A stretch of 64,000 nt of DNA, taken from contig JAHLLD010000004.1 in the NCBI GenBank assembly GCA_020444325.1, positions 124,001-188,000 of the forward strand, given 5' to 3'. This DNA is from a bacterium. Lineage in GTDB: Bacteria > Bacteroidota > Ignavibacteria > SZUA-365. Position numbers and translations under genes: made by a program. The notes under the pieces were generated by a model. That model was not told the DNA's origin. It saw only the letters and a program-made list of their open reading frames with translations, and searched no databases. Below are positions 51,685 to 60,454 of this stretch, piece by piece (positions within the stretch are counted from its first letter, which is position 1; every line of letters begins with the position of its first letter).

Positions 51685-53496
51685 ATGCAGCGCAGTACAC
51701 GTTTCACGAATCTGACCCTGTGTACCACTCTTTTCCTGATTTTCGTTTCATCACGGCTGTTTGCGCAATACGACAGTACCTACTTCATCGTGGACAGCGG
51801 ACAGCAAAAATGCTACAACAATACGGGACAGATGCCGGCGCCATCCCAGGGACAGGCGTTTTACGGACAGGATGCGCAGCACCAGGGGAATCAGCCGCAT
51901 TACGTGGACAACGGGGATGGAACGATCAGTGATCTGGTGACGGGATTGATGTGGGTGAAGGCGCGGGGATCCAAAATGTCATGGGAATACGCACAGGCCG
52001 GCGCGTCCTTCTGCTCTGTGGGCGGCTACAACGACTGGCGTATGCCAACGATCAAGGAGCTGTATTCCCTTATTGACTTCAACGGGAAAAGCGGCACAAC
52101 GGCATCCAACTCCATTCCCTACATCGACACGCAGTATTTCGACTTTGCGTATGGAAACACCGCTCTCGGTGAGCGCATCATCGACTGTCAGGACTGGTCC
52201 TCAACTACCTATGTGCATTTCACCATGAACAATGACACGACGGCGTTCGGGGTGAATTTCGCTGATGGACGCATCAAGGGATATCCCAAACCCGATCCGA
52301 TGCAGGGGGGACGCAAGCAGCTGTATGTGCGCTATGTGCGTGGGAATGCTTCGTACGGGATCAACAATTTCGTCGACAATCAGGACAGCACGATTACAGA
52401 TAAGGCGACGGGACTCATGTGGACGCAGGCGGACAGCAGGGGTGGAATGAACTGGGAGGAGGCTCTGGCCTGGGTGCAGGCGAAAAATACTGCGCAGTAC
52501 CTCGGGTACAGTGATTGGCGGCTCCCTAACGCCAAGGAATTGCAGAGCATTGTCGATTACACGCGGTCACCCTCAACCAGTAGCAGCGCAGCCATCGACC
52601 CCATCTTTTATGCGAGCAGCATCGGGGGCGGAGAGTATCCATTCTACTGGTCAAGCACGACGCACCTCGAAAGCGCACCGACCTCGAGCGGCGGTGAGTA
52701 TGCGGCCTATGTCTGCTTTGGCCGCGCACCGGGGTGGATGCCTGTCCCGCCGAATTCATCCAATTATGTTCTGATGGATGTCCACGGTGCCGGTGCACAG
52801 CGCAGCGATCCCAAGACGGGGGACCCTGCAAACTTCCCGTACGGACATGGTCCACAGGGCGATGTTGTTCGCATATACAATTATGTTCGGATGGTGCGTG
52901 GCGGCAATCTGCGCGTGCCGGTGGAGATGTCCTCTTTCCGCGCCACGACTTTTCCGGGTTCTCTGCAGGTTGCCCTGCACTGGCGCACGGAGAGTGAAAC
53001 CAATAATCTCGGTTTTTACGTCGAGAGGAAAACGGCGAAGGGTAGCAGTTGGGAGCGACTCGAGGAAGGATTCGTACCCGGTCAGGGCAGCACGACACAG
53101 AGTTCTGATTACAACTGGACCGACCGTGTCCCCGGTGAAGGGACCTGGTATTACAGGCTGCGACAGGTGGATACCGACGGGAGTTTCAGCTATTCGCCGT
53201 CCATCATGGCAGCTGTCAGCGTCCTGCCGAGCACCCTCTCACTTTCCATAGCACCAAACCCCGTCACCGCTGGGGCCCAGATCCAGTTTTCACTCGAACG
53301 TGATGCGACCGTTACCCTGACCGTGCATGACCTCCTGGGGAAAAAACGAGTGACCGTCCTTGATGCTGCACAACTCTCGGCCGGATGGCATGGCATGACG
53401 CTGCAGGCGTCCGCGCTTCCCCCCGGCATGTACCTCTGCCGTCTCAGCACCGCTGCAGGCGACCAGCGGAGTATCCGCATTGTGCGAACGCACTGA
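51685..53496 (+). CDS. Secreted DUF1566 (Lcl-like) protein with T9SS tail
   Basis: A 603-residue protein with a signal peptide (SSRLFAQ). Two DUF1566 domains are visible: about 70-200 (VTGLMWVKA, DWRMPTIKELYSLIDF, DWSSTTYV) and 230-405 (ATGLMWTQA, DWRLPNAKELQSIVDY, YWSSTTHL, VRMVRGG). In other bacteria such domains occur in collagen-binding-like or fimbria-associated surface proteins. A pre-tail domain and T9SS sorting domain close it (LSIAPNPVTAGAQIQF, LLGKKRVTV, LPPGMYLCRLS). AAGGAGG precedes the ATG at 51685. Confidence 0.88.
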   Translation: MQRSTRFTNLTLCTTLFLIFVSSRLFAQYDSTYFIVDSGQQKCYNNTGQMPAPSQGQAFYGQDAQHQGNQPHYVDNGDGTISDLVTGLMWVKARGSKMSWEYAQAGASFCSVGGYNDWRMPTIKELYSLIDFNGKSGTTASNSIPYIDTQYFDFAYGNTALGERIIDCQDWSSTTYVHFTMNNDTTAFGVNFADGRIKGYPKPDPMQGGRKQLYVRYVRGNASYGINNFVDNQDSTITDKATGLMWTQADSRGGMNWEEALAWVQAKNTAQYLGYSDWRLPNAKELQSIVDYTRSPSTSSSAAIDPIFYASSIGGGEYPFYWSSTTHLESAPTSSGGEYAAYVCFGRAPGWMPVPPNSSNYVLMDVHGAGAQRSDPKTGDPANFPYGHGPQGDVVRIYNYVRMVRGGNLRVPVEMSSFRATTFPGSLQVALHWRTESETNNLGFYVERKTAKGSSWERLEEGFVPGQGSTTQSSDYNWTDRVPGEGTWYYRLRQVDTDGSFSYSPSIMAAVSVLPSTLSLSIAPNPVTAGAQIQFSLERDATVTLTVHDLLGKKRVTVLDAAQLSAGWHGMTLQASALPPGMYLCRLSTAAGDQRSIRIVRTH

Positions 53497-53524
53497 CAAA
53501 CCACCTGCACACTGTTGAATTGCC

Positions 53525-53749
53525 TCAGTTTTCTTCGTCGGAGGTGTCTTCCCTGAAGACATTTTCCACGGATGCACCCAGCACACGCGCGACGGCGAAT
53601 GCGAGGGACAGGGAGGGGACATACCGTTCCTGTTCCAGCATGATGATGGTCTGCCGCGTGCAGCCGCAGGCCCTGGCGAGATCGGCCTGTGTCATCCCCT
53701 TCTCTTCCCGCAGCAGACGCACAGTGTTACGAATATGCTGCCTAGGCAT
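53525..53749 (-). CDS. XRE-family transcription regulator
   Basis: A 74-residue Cro/CI-type helix-turn-helix protein (RLLREEKGMTQADLARACGC, then TRQTIIMLEQERYVPSL). It starts 8 bases before the end of the DUF2178-like gene upstream (ATGC...TGA overlap), so it is translated from the same message. It probably represses the operon through the palindrome at 54211, a common arrangement for such pairs. Confidence 0.9.
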   Translation of the reverse strand: MPRQHIRNTVRLLREEKGMTQADLARACGCTRQTIIMLEQERYVPSLSLAFAVARVLGASVENVFREDTSDEEN

Positions 53750-54188
53750 GGATGCCGCCTCTCCAATCAAGAATGAACGACGCCGCCGAATGCACGAGGG
53801 AAAGCAGACACACGGTACCATACGCGATCAGATACAGCCAGCCGGCAGGGACGCCACCGGACTGCCCGTTCGTTTCGTACAGAAGAATGCTGGTGAAATA
53901 CACCGCAAGCGCGACCACGACAAGCGTGATCCTCGACGCCGCCAGCGCGATCGCGTCATCCCGCTCGTCGATTTCTCCCTCCCTGCGGCCTTTCTTCGAC
54001 CGCCAGCCCAGCCACGCATTGAAGATGAAACCCGGCAGGATTACCGCCGCTGCGGCCAGCCGCCATATCGAATTCTCCGCGCTGTCGAAATGTTCGATCC
54101 CACCACGGAATACAATGATGATCAGAAAGAGGAAAATGAGGGACCAGAGAATGCTCGCTGTCAGGGCATGCTTGCTTGCGACTGTCAT
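53742..54188 (-). CDS. DUF2178-like membrane protein
   Basis: A 148-residue integral membrane protein with four hydrophobic segments (residues 10-30, 42-60, 85-105, 118-140). The cytoplasmic loop holds EIDERDDAIALAAS, the conserved E-x-D-E-R motif of DUF2178 proteins, which are commonly paired with small XRE regulators. Function of the family is unknown. GGAG precedes the ATG. It is first in a two-gene operon. Confidence 0.8.
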   Translation of the reverse strand: MTVASKHALTASILWSLIFLFLIIIVFRGGIEHFDSAENSIWRLAAAAVILPGFIFNAWLGWRSKKGRREGEIDERDDAIALAASRITLVVVALAVYFTSILLYETNGQSGGVPAGWLYLIAYGTVCLLSLVHSAASFILDWRGGIHA

Positions 54189-54210
54189 GTTATGCTCCAG
54201 GATGTTGCCG

Positions 54211-54260
54211 TGTAAGAAATAACTTACATTGACCGCGTGAGAATGTCAACTATTTCTTAC
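54211..54260 (-). promoter_or_regulatory. Promoter and operator of the DUF2178/XRE operon
   Basis: On the minus strand TTGACA (54243-54248 complement) is followed by a 17-base spacer and TAAGTT. The palindrome TGTAAGAAATAACTTACA (54211-54228 on +) overlaps the -10, and the same GTAAGAAATA half recurs inverted at 54251-54260 by the -35. This is a typical autorepressor layout. Confidence 0.65.
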
Positions 54261-54408
54261 TTTTCGTGCATCGAGCTTCACACAGAACCCGGAATCCCTT
54301 GCGTTCCTCCCGGTGAGCGCCTAAATTAAGATAAGTCGTATCCCAAATTTAGACCCCCGATCACGTCACGTACGTCTGTGCGTTGCTGTGCCCGGAAAGG
54401 AGATTCCC

Positions 54409-56958
54409 ATGCGTCGGTTCGCTACCTATGTTCCGTTTGTCCTCTTTCTCACGACGCTGACGTTGTCGGCCCAGCTGAAAGGGGATTACGAAAAAACCTT
54501 CGACTCCTTCATGTTTTCGATGACCTCGGACATCACGATTACCGATAATGGTGATGTGACGGCGGTCGGTGTGCGTCTTGACGACATCCGCTTGACGTAT
54601 GATGAAGCGGAGGATGCCTATCTCGGCGAGGGAGACCTCGTCCACACAAACTTTGAAATTCCGCTCGGGGACGATTGCTGGATCGCGCAGCCTATTTACC
54701 GCACGGACCGATACTTCATTCGTGTGGAGGTCGACGAATACTTCGATGCGGCGCCTGATGTGCGTCTGTTCATCCGCATGCGAGGAACAACAGCGTTTAC
54801 CATGGCCGGGGAAGGTGCGATTATCAACTGCCTTTTACAGGATGGGGATACGCTGGACTTCACCCAGCCCGCGGTTCCGATCTGGGCTGCCGGCTGGTTC
54901 GTGATACGCGACGATGTTGGGGAAGGTCCCTCCGAGCCTCATGGCTGGCCTATCAAGAATCTCAAGGTCGAGGGCTGGGAGATTACTGGAATCGAACGCG
55001 AAGATTTCCGCATTCACAAAGAACTTGATCATTCCTTCACCGATGACGATGGCGGCGTGTTTCGCGAAAAGGCCACCTACGTGATCGAGCCCTGTCTCAA
55101 GCACGAGGTCGCATTCGAGATGGGCGTCGACAGCTACACGTTTACCAACCTACCAGATGTCGTTTGGCCGGAGTCGTACTGGTCGCAATTCGATTACAGC
55201 GTTGAAGGTGATGCGTTTCTTACTGTCACAGGGAATCCGCCTGCGAGTATTTTCCCGGACTGGTATGCATTCTCCCGGGCGTTCGGGGAAGCACAGACGT
55301 ATCGCAGCGTGTTTCCGAAAGTGCATGTACCGAAGGCAATGCTTCGCTGGAACGTCATGAACCGGCCGTTCGGCGGGAGCTGTTACGGTTTCGCCTACTC
55401 CAGTCTGCTTCACTATACCGGGCTTCGCAGTGCGGTTCCGCAGCCCCTTGGGAATCTCACACCGGAGGATATCGTGCTTGAGGAACTGCATGAAAAACAC
55501 TGCTACCAGATGAGCGCCGAAGCAATTCAAAACATCTTCCAGAATTACCAGATGCGTCCGAAGCAGATGGTGGAAAAGCTCATCGAAAATTTCAAAGAGG
55601 ATGGCACCGCCAACTGTGCACTCAGTGTGATTCTCGGGGGGGAAGGGCATACGATGGTTCCACTGCGCGTGATACGCTGCTTTGATGATGAGAATGACGA
55701 AGTACTTACCCGCATTGAGGTGTGGGACAACTACTCCCCCTTTGTGCCGCGTACCATCGAAGTCAATGAGACGCAGAACGTCATCCTGGGGAGCAATGGA
55801 AACGTGGACAGGGGATTTTTCCCTGACGTGCCCGCCACGGCATTCGCTGCGACCTATCCCACCATGTACAAAGCACATGCAAATGAGGTGCCCGGGGGAA
55901 GTACCAGCAAGGGGGCGAAACCAACGCTGCTCGCTTCGAACAGGACGGAAGTTTTTTACAAGGGAGGAGGTACTGCGATGCTTGCCGTGGATGGACGTGA
56001 CCCGGTCGATCTCAATCATATTGATCTCGATGCGCCGGAAGACATGCATCCCATCCATCTCACTACCGGTACGGTCCCCATCGTGCCCGGATATACACTC
56101 GATACGCAGCTCGCATCCACGGTAGCCGTCGATGTGACAACAGGCGGAGAGAGGGAGAACATCACCAGCATTAATCCTCCCGGTGCGCTGAACATGATGT
56201 ACAGTGCCGGTGCCGGGAGCAGCGTGCGTGCCGTCCTGCGCAACGACGATCTCGGGATGGATGTATCCACGCAGGGCAGTGTTCATGAGTCCGTATTACA
56301 GCTGCTGCGAAGCGGCGAGGAGCATGACATCCTCGTCCATTTCAGCGAGATAGACTTCAGCGGAAGTGACGGAGTAACCGTGGAGATGGGTGAGAACGAG
56401 CACGTTGCCATGCTGCGGAACCAGGGAGGTACGAAGACCTTCGCTGTTGAGGTGATGCGTTTCGGTGAGACCTTCTCGACCAGTAGCACGTTCACCGGGA
56501 TTGAGATCGCTGACGATGAGACGCAAACGGTGGTCGTCGGGAGCGTAGACAGTCTTCGCACCACGCAGATTGAACTCCACGTGGACCGCGGCAGTGATGG
56601 TTCAACGGATGAGATTCGTGTGTTGCGCGCCTATGGTACCGTCTCTGTCGATCGTCCCGCAGTGATCAGCGAGGATCTGCACGCCTGGCCTTCGCCGTGG
56701 AATCCCGCACTGCAGCCCCTGCAATTGCGTTACGCCCTGCAGCGACCCGCCACGGCGCGACTCGTCGTCTACAATACGCTGCAGCAGGAAGTCGTGGAAC
56801 TGGTCGCTGCTCAACCGCATCAGGCATCGTCGCTCTACACCGCAAGCTGGGATGGTCTTGACAGCAAGGGACGTCCGGTACCCGGTGGCAGCTACTTCTA
56901 CATTCTGCAAACCGAGGATGGCAGCCGCGCCCTCGGGAAACTTGCCATATTCCGCTGA
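54409..56958 (+). CDS. Secreted protein with papain-like Cys-His-Asp/Asn motif and T9SS-like tail
   Basis: An 849-residue protein with a signal peptide (TLTLSAQ). Residues 1-300 are a beta-rich unknown region. Residues 315-450 contain GGSCYGFAYSS (Cys325), GGEGHTMVPLRV (His414) and VWDNYSP (Asp440/Asn441), the order and local sequence of a papain-fold cysteine peptidase; the domain is not assigned to a named family. The middle has beta domains and the last 80 residues a FlgD/T9SS-type domain (AWPSPWNPALQPL, DGLDSKGRPVPGGSYFYIL). AAAGGAGA precedes the ATG. Peptidase activity is inferred, not shown. Confidence 0.75.
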   Translation: MRRFATYVPFVLFLTTLTLSAQLKGDYEKTFDSFMFSMTSDITITDNGDVTAVGVRLDDIRLTYDEAEDAYLGEGDLVHTNFEIPLGDDCWIAQPIYRTDRYFIRVEVDEYFDAAPDVRLFIRMRGTTAFTMAGEGAIINCLLQDGDTLDFTQPAVPIWAAGWFVIRDDVGEGPSEPHGWPIKNLKVEGWEITGIEREDFRIHKELDHSFTDDDGGVFREKATYVIEPCLKHEVAFEMGVDSYTFTNLPDVVWPESYWSQFDYSVEGDAFLTVTGNPPASIFPDWYAFSRAFGEAQTYRSVFPKVHVPKAMLRWNVMNRPFGGSCYGFAYSSLLHYTGLRSAVPQPLGNLTPEDIVLEELHEKHCYQMSAEAIQNIFQNYQMRPKQMVEKLIENFKEDGTANCALSVILGGEGHTMVPLRVIRCFDDENDEVLTRIEVWDNYSPFVPRTIEVNETQNVILGSNGNVDRGFFPDVPATAFAATYPTMYKAHANEVPGGSTSKGAKPTLLASNRTEVFYKGGGTAMLAVDGRDPVDLNHIDLDAPEDMHPIHLTTGTVPIVPGYTLDTQLASTVAVDVTTGGERENITSINPPGALNMMYSAGAGSSVRAVLRNDDLGMDVSTQGSVHESVLQLLRSGEEHDILVHFSEIDFSGSDGVTVEMGENEHVAMLRNQGGTKTFAVEVMRFGETFSTSSTFTGIEIADDETQTVVVGSVDSLRTTQIELHVDRGSDGSTDEIRVLRAYGTVSVDRPAVISEDLHAWPSPWNPALQPLQLRYALQRPATARLVVYNTLQQEVVELVAAQPHQASSLYTASWDGLDSKGRPVPGGSYFYILQTEDGSRALGKLAIFR

Positions 56959-56993
56959 CCGGCAGAAGAGAAAAAATATTTCCGATCTGCTAG

Positions 56994-57024
56994 TTGTTTT
57001 TAGAGCTTCCCTTATTTATATTTG
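56994..57024 (+). promoter_or_regulatory. Bacteroidota-type promoter of the TonB receptor gene
   Basis: TTG at 56994-56996 and TATATTTG at 57017-57024 match the -33/-7 consensus (TTTG or TTG; TAnnTTTG) with a 20-base spacer, about 98 bases before the TonB-dependent receptor start. Confidence 0.55.
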
Positions 57025-57121
57025 GTCTTAGTAGTATATGCGCGATGCACATGGTCGCGCACGCAACGGTGGCAGCAGTAGCGCCGTCGTTTTCCCAAAT
57101 AGAAGATAATGGAACCTTGAT

Positions 57122-59437
57122 ATGCGTAACGTCGTTGTGGCCATTCTTCCTGCATTGCTGATCCTCTTGCAGGGGCATACCGTTCATGCCATGGATAACA
57201 GGGATACCACAACCGCAGCGCAGCACGGCCGCATTGTGGGACGTGTTGTCGATTCCGAGGAGGGACTCCCCGTTATTGGCGCTCACATTTACATCGATGC
57301 CCTTTCCCGCGGTGCAACAAGCGGGACTGATGGGAGCTTTGAACTGCCCGAGCTTCCTCAGGGACAGCACACGATCACCGTCAGTTATATCGGATACGCC
57401 GGAATGCGCCGTGAAGTGCTCGTTGAATCGAATCGCACTGTAGAACTCGAATTTTCGCTGCAGCCCGGTGTACATGAAATGGGAACGGTGGTCATTACCG
57501 GCTCGGCTACGCCGTACCTCTACACGGAATCGCCCGTGAAGACGGAAGTCATCACACACAAACTCATAGAACAGACACAGGCTGTCAATCTTGCTGAAGC
57601 GCTTTCGCTGCAGACGGGTGTGTCGGTGGATAACAGCTGTCAGAACTGCAATTTTACCCAGGTGCGCATTCTCGGCTTCGACGGGAAATACGCGCAGGTA
57701 TTGATTGACGGCGATCCAGTGGTTTCGTCACTGGCTGCGGTCTACGCGCTTGAGCATTTCCCTGACGAGATGATCGAGCAGATCGAAGTTGTGAAGGGCG
57801 GCGGTTCAGCCCTGTACGGCGGGGGAGCATTGTCCGGAACGATCAACATGCGTACACGTACACCACTCGGGACGCATACACGTTTCAATTACCTGGCACA
57901 GTCGCTAAAAGGCACGTTGGATCACAAGGCCGGAGCGGTGACGGAGTGGGTGTCCGGCTCAAAGGATATGGGTGCGTTCCTGTATATTTCTGCCCGTGAC
58001 CGTGGAGGGTATGATCACAACGGGGATGGATTTACTGAACTGGGCCAGGTCAGCAACAACACCATAGGCGTCAACAGTTATCTCCACGTTGAGGGATATG
58101 GTGACTTCCAGCTCTCCCTCCATCATATCAACGAGGCGCGCCGCGGCGGCAGCGACCTGGACTTACTCAAGCATGAGGCACGCATTACCGAGGCCGTTGA
58201 TCACCGGCGTTGGGGAGGAAAGCTGCGATGGGAATCGCGTGTAAGTGCCGCCCTGCACTTGCAGGCGCATTACGGTTTCAGTCTGCTCGACAGGGATTCG
58301 TACTATGGCGGACTCGCCGGGGACACGGAACAGGACAGGCTCGATGCCCTGCGCTACTACGGATTCTCAAAAAACAGAACACATATTGCCGGCGTCCGCG
58401 GTTTACTGAGCACAGGGGTGCAGGATATTACCGCGGGGGTCGAGTACAGCAGCGATCGGCTGGTCGACCGCAGCGTGCGAGACGCTTCATACGCTATCGA
58501 TGCGCTGTACACCAACGTGGGAATGTATGCACAGGATGCCATCACGCTCTTCGAGCACGCACTGGTACTCATCGCCGGTGTGCGCATCGACAGACACTCC
58601 GAACTGGATGAGGCCGTTCTGAGTCCCCGTATCAACGCCCGCATTGAACTGCTCCATGAACTCAGTCTGCGGTTGGCGTACACCACGGGATTCAAGGCCC
58701 CGCAGGTCTTCGACGAAGACCTGCATATCGAATCTCTCGGAGGCGTTCAGCGGGTCATACGTAATGTTGACGGATTGCAGCCTGAGCAGAGTGCGTCGGT
58801 CAGCGTCAACCTTGATTACAACGGACTCGTGGGCAGTACCCCTGTGCTTATCGGACTGACACTTTTCCATACCCGTCTTGAAGATGCCTTTACCCTGATG
58901 GAAGTGCAGCACCCCGGTGAGGAAGTCATACTATGGCAGCGTGTGAACAGTGATGGTGGGTTGGTACGCGGACTCGAGCTTGATCTCGGCGTGAAGCCTG
59001 CGCAGAGTACGGAACTGCGCCTCGGGGGGACACTCAAGCGCGCATTGTTTGATCAGCCGCAGGAGGTGTTTGATGGTGTGGCTTCCGACCGCTTTCTGTA
59101 TACGCCTGATTTCCAGGGTCATCTGCGCATGACACAGCAGGTGGCAGAGGGACTTAGCATGTACGCGTCGCTTCGCTACACCGGCACCATGACATTGCCT
59201 GATGCCACCCGAGAACGTCTCGTGGAAACGACCGATACCTTCATCGATATCGATGTTGGGGGCAGTCTTCGATTCCCACTAAGCGAGAACACGAACCTGG
59301 AGCTCAACGCCGGTGTCAAGAATCTTCTCGATGCATACCAGGAGGATCTGCAGCGTGGTGTTGATCGCGATCCAGGCTATCTCTACGGTCCCACCCAGCC
59401 GCGCCGTCTCTATCTCGGTGTGGACGTGATCTGGTGA
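57122..59437 (+). CDS. TonB-dependent outer membrane receptor
   Basis: A 771-residue outer-membrane receptor. Residues 1-23 signal peptide; 35-115 a carboxypeptidase-regulatory-like domain (RIVGRVVDSEEGLPVIGAHI); 140-250 the plug (LAEALSLQTGVSV, VRILGFDGKYAQVLIDG, IEVVKGGGSALYGGGALSGT); then the 22-strand barrel ending in VDVIW. The plug contains CQNC, a Cys-x-x-Cys pair also seen in receptors thought to handle metals or cobalamin. It takes up an unknown ligand using the TonB energy system. A barrel protein gene follows after 155 bases with a terminator between. Confidence 0.95.
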   Translation: MRNVVVAILPALLILLQGHTVHAMDNRDTTTAAQHGRIVGRVVDSEEGLPVIGAHIYIDALSRGATSGTDGSFELPELPQGQHTITVSYIGYAGMRREVLVESNRTVELEFSLQPGVHEMGTVVITGSATPYLYTESPVKTEVITHKLIEQTQAVNLAEALSLQTGVSVDNSCQNCNFTQVRILGFDGKYAQVLIDGDPVVSSLAAVYALEHFPDEMIEQIEVVKGGGSALYGGGALSGTINMRTRTPLGTHTRFNYLAQSLKGTLDHKAGAVTEWVSGSKDMGAFLYISARDRGGYDHNGDGFTELGQVSNNTIGVNSYLHVEGYGDFQLSLHHINEARRGGSDLDLLKHEARITEAVDHRRWGGKLRWESRVSAALHLQAHYGFSLLDRDSYYGGLAGDTEQDRLDALRYYGFSKNRTHIAGVRGLLSTGVQDITAGVEYSSDRLVDRSVRDASYAIDALYTNVGMYAQDAITLFEHALVLIAGVRIDRHSELDEAVLSPRINARIELLHELSLRLAYTTGFKAPQVFDEDLHIESLGGVQRVIRNVDGLQPEQSASVSVNLDYNGLVGSTPVLIGLTLFHTRLEDAFTLMEVQHPGEEVILWQRVNSDGGLVRGLELDLGVKPAQSTELRLGGTLKRALFDQPQEVFDGVASDRFLYTPDFQGHLRMTQQVAEGLSMYASLRYTGTMTLPDATRERLVETTDTFIDIDVGGSLRFPLSENTNLELNAGVKNLLDAYQEDLQRGVDRDPGYLYGPTQPRRLYLGVDVIW

Positions 59438-59457
59438 TCCGATATGGGTACGGTATT

Positions 59458-59497
59458 GACGGACAGGATATTCCCGGCCTGTCCGTCTTGTATTTGC
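59458..59497 (+). terminator. Terminator of the TonB receptor gene
   Basis: GACGGACAGG (59458-59467) pairs perfectly with CCTGTCCGTC (59478-59487), followed by TTGTATTTG. Confidence 0.85.
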
Positions 59498-59592
59498 ATT
59501 GATGATTCCCGAAGTTGCGTTTGCGTGCATGAATCACGGCAGTTCCCGTAGATATCGTGCGCAATTGCTGTACGTCTCATCCAGGAAACCCC

Positions 59593-60273
59593 GTGCGTAC
59601 ATTCATTCTGCTTTTGCTCATTTCATTGTGTGTGACACCACTCATCGCGCAGCCGAGTGCACGTCTCGGAGCGTATGATGGAATGGGCTTCACGAAGATC
59701 ACCTATGATTTCTTCGGGAAAGAGCATGACCGTGGATACGAATCCTACGCCGTCATCGGTCTCGCGACCGAGATTCCAGTCGCTGAGTATACACTTCTCT
59801 CCATCCGTGCTGCATTGACGAAGATGAATGCCGCAGCCGGCTTTTCCGCGCGTGTTACGGAGGTGGACGGTTCGCGTCGATACACGGGCATGCTCGATGA
59901 ACAGTGGATTGTGGAGGTGCCGGTGCTGGTCAAATTCGTCCAGGATGCCGGGAGGGATATGCGCACGTACTGGGGCATCGGAGGCTTCCTTGATATCAAC
60001 AGTAAACCCGCTGACGTGATTGTCGAAGGGGTTGGTGATCCTCCTGCACCACGCGCCGCGTCGTTTTCCAGTTTCAGCGGCGGACTGATGGTCGCGGCAG
60101 GACTCGAGCTGAACGTCGAAGGCGTCCTGATATTCACCCCGGAGCTCGCCATTCGTCAGCCTTTTACCCGCCAGCTCGACGCAGGCTTTGTGACGTTCTA
60201 CAACAACCCACGTTTCCTGTTCAGTGTCGGCATCCTCTTTTCCCTCTCTCCGGAGAGATGGCGCGACCGATAA
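59593..60273 (+). CDS. Outer-membrane beta-barrel protein
   Basis: A 226-residue protein with a signal peptide (CVTPLIAQ) and alternating hydrophobic/polar strands of the PorT/OmpW-like outer membrane beta-barrel type, ending in FSVGILFSL, a typical barrel end. No specific family is certain. GTG 59593 is chosen: AGGAAA lies 6-8 bases upstream and the signal peptide follows at once. Confidence 0.78.
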   Translation: MRTFILLLLISLCVTPLIAQPSARLGAYDGMGFTKITYDFFGKEHDRGYESYAVIGLATEIPVAEYTLLSIRAALTKMNAAAGFSARVTEVDGSRRYTGMLDEQWIVEVPVLVKFVQDAGRDMRTYWGIGGFLDINSKPADVIVEGVGDPPAPRAASFSSFSGGLMVAAGLELNVEGVLIFTPELAIRQPFTRQLDAGFVTFYNNPRFLFSVGILFSLSPERWRDR

Positions 60274-60454
60274 GCCTCCCTGATTCTCATCCTCCGCCAT
60301 TGACATCATAGCCTGAATCACGTACTATTCGGAAAATTCCTTTCCCGGTGCATGGAGCTTGTTGTTTGTTTCTGCCGTTGCCCCTGCAATGCGGCAGACT
60401 GTGCTGTATACCATGCCAGCAACATCCTGCTTCAACATGAAGGAGACCTGTGTC

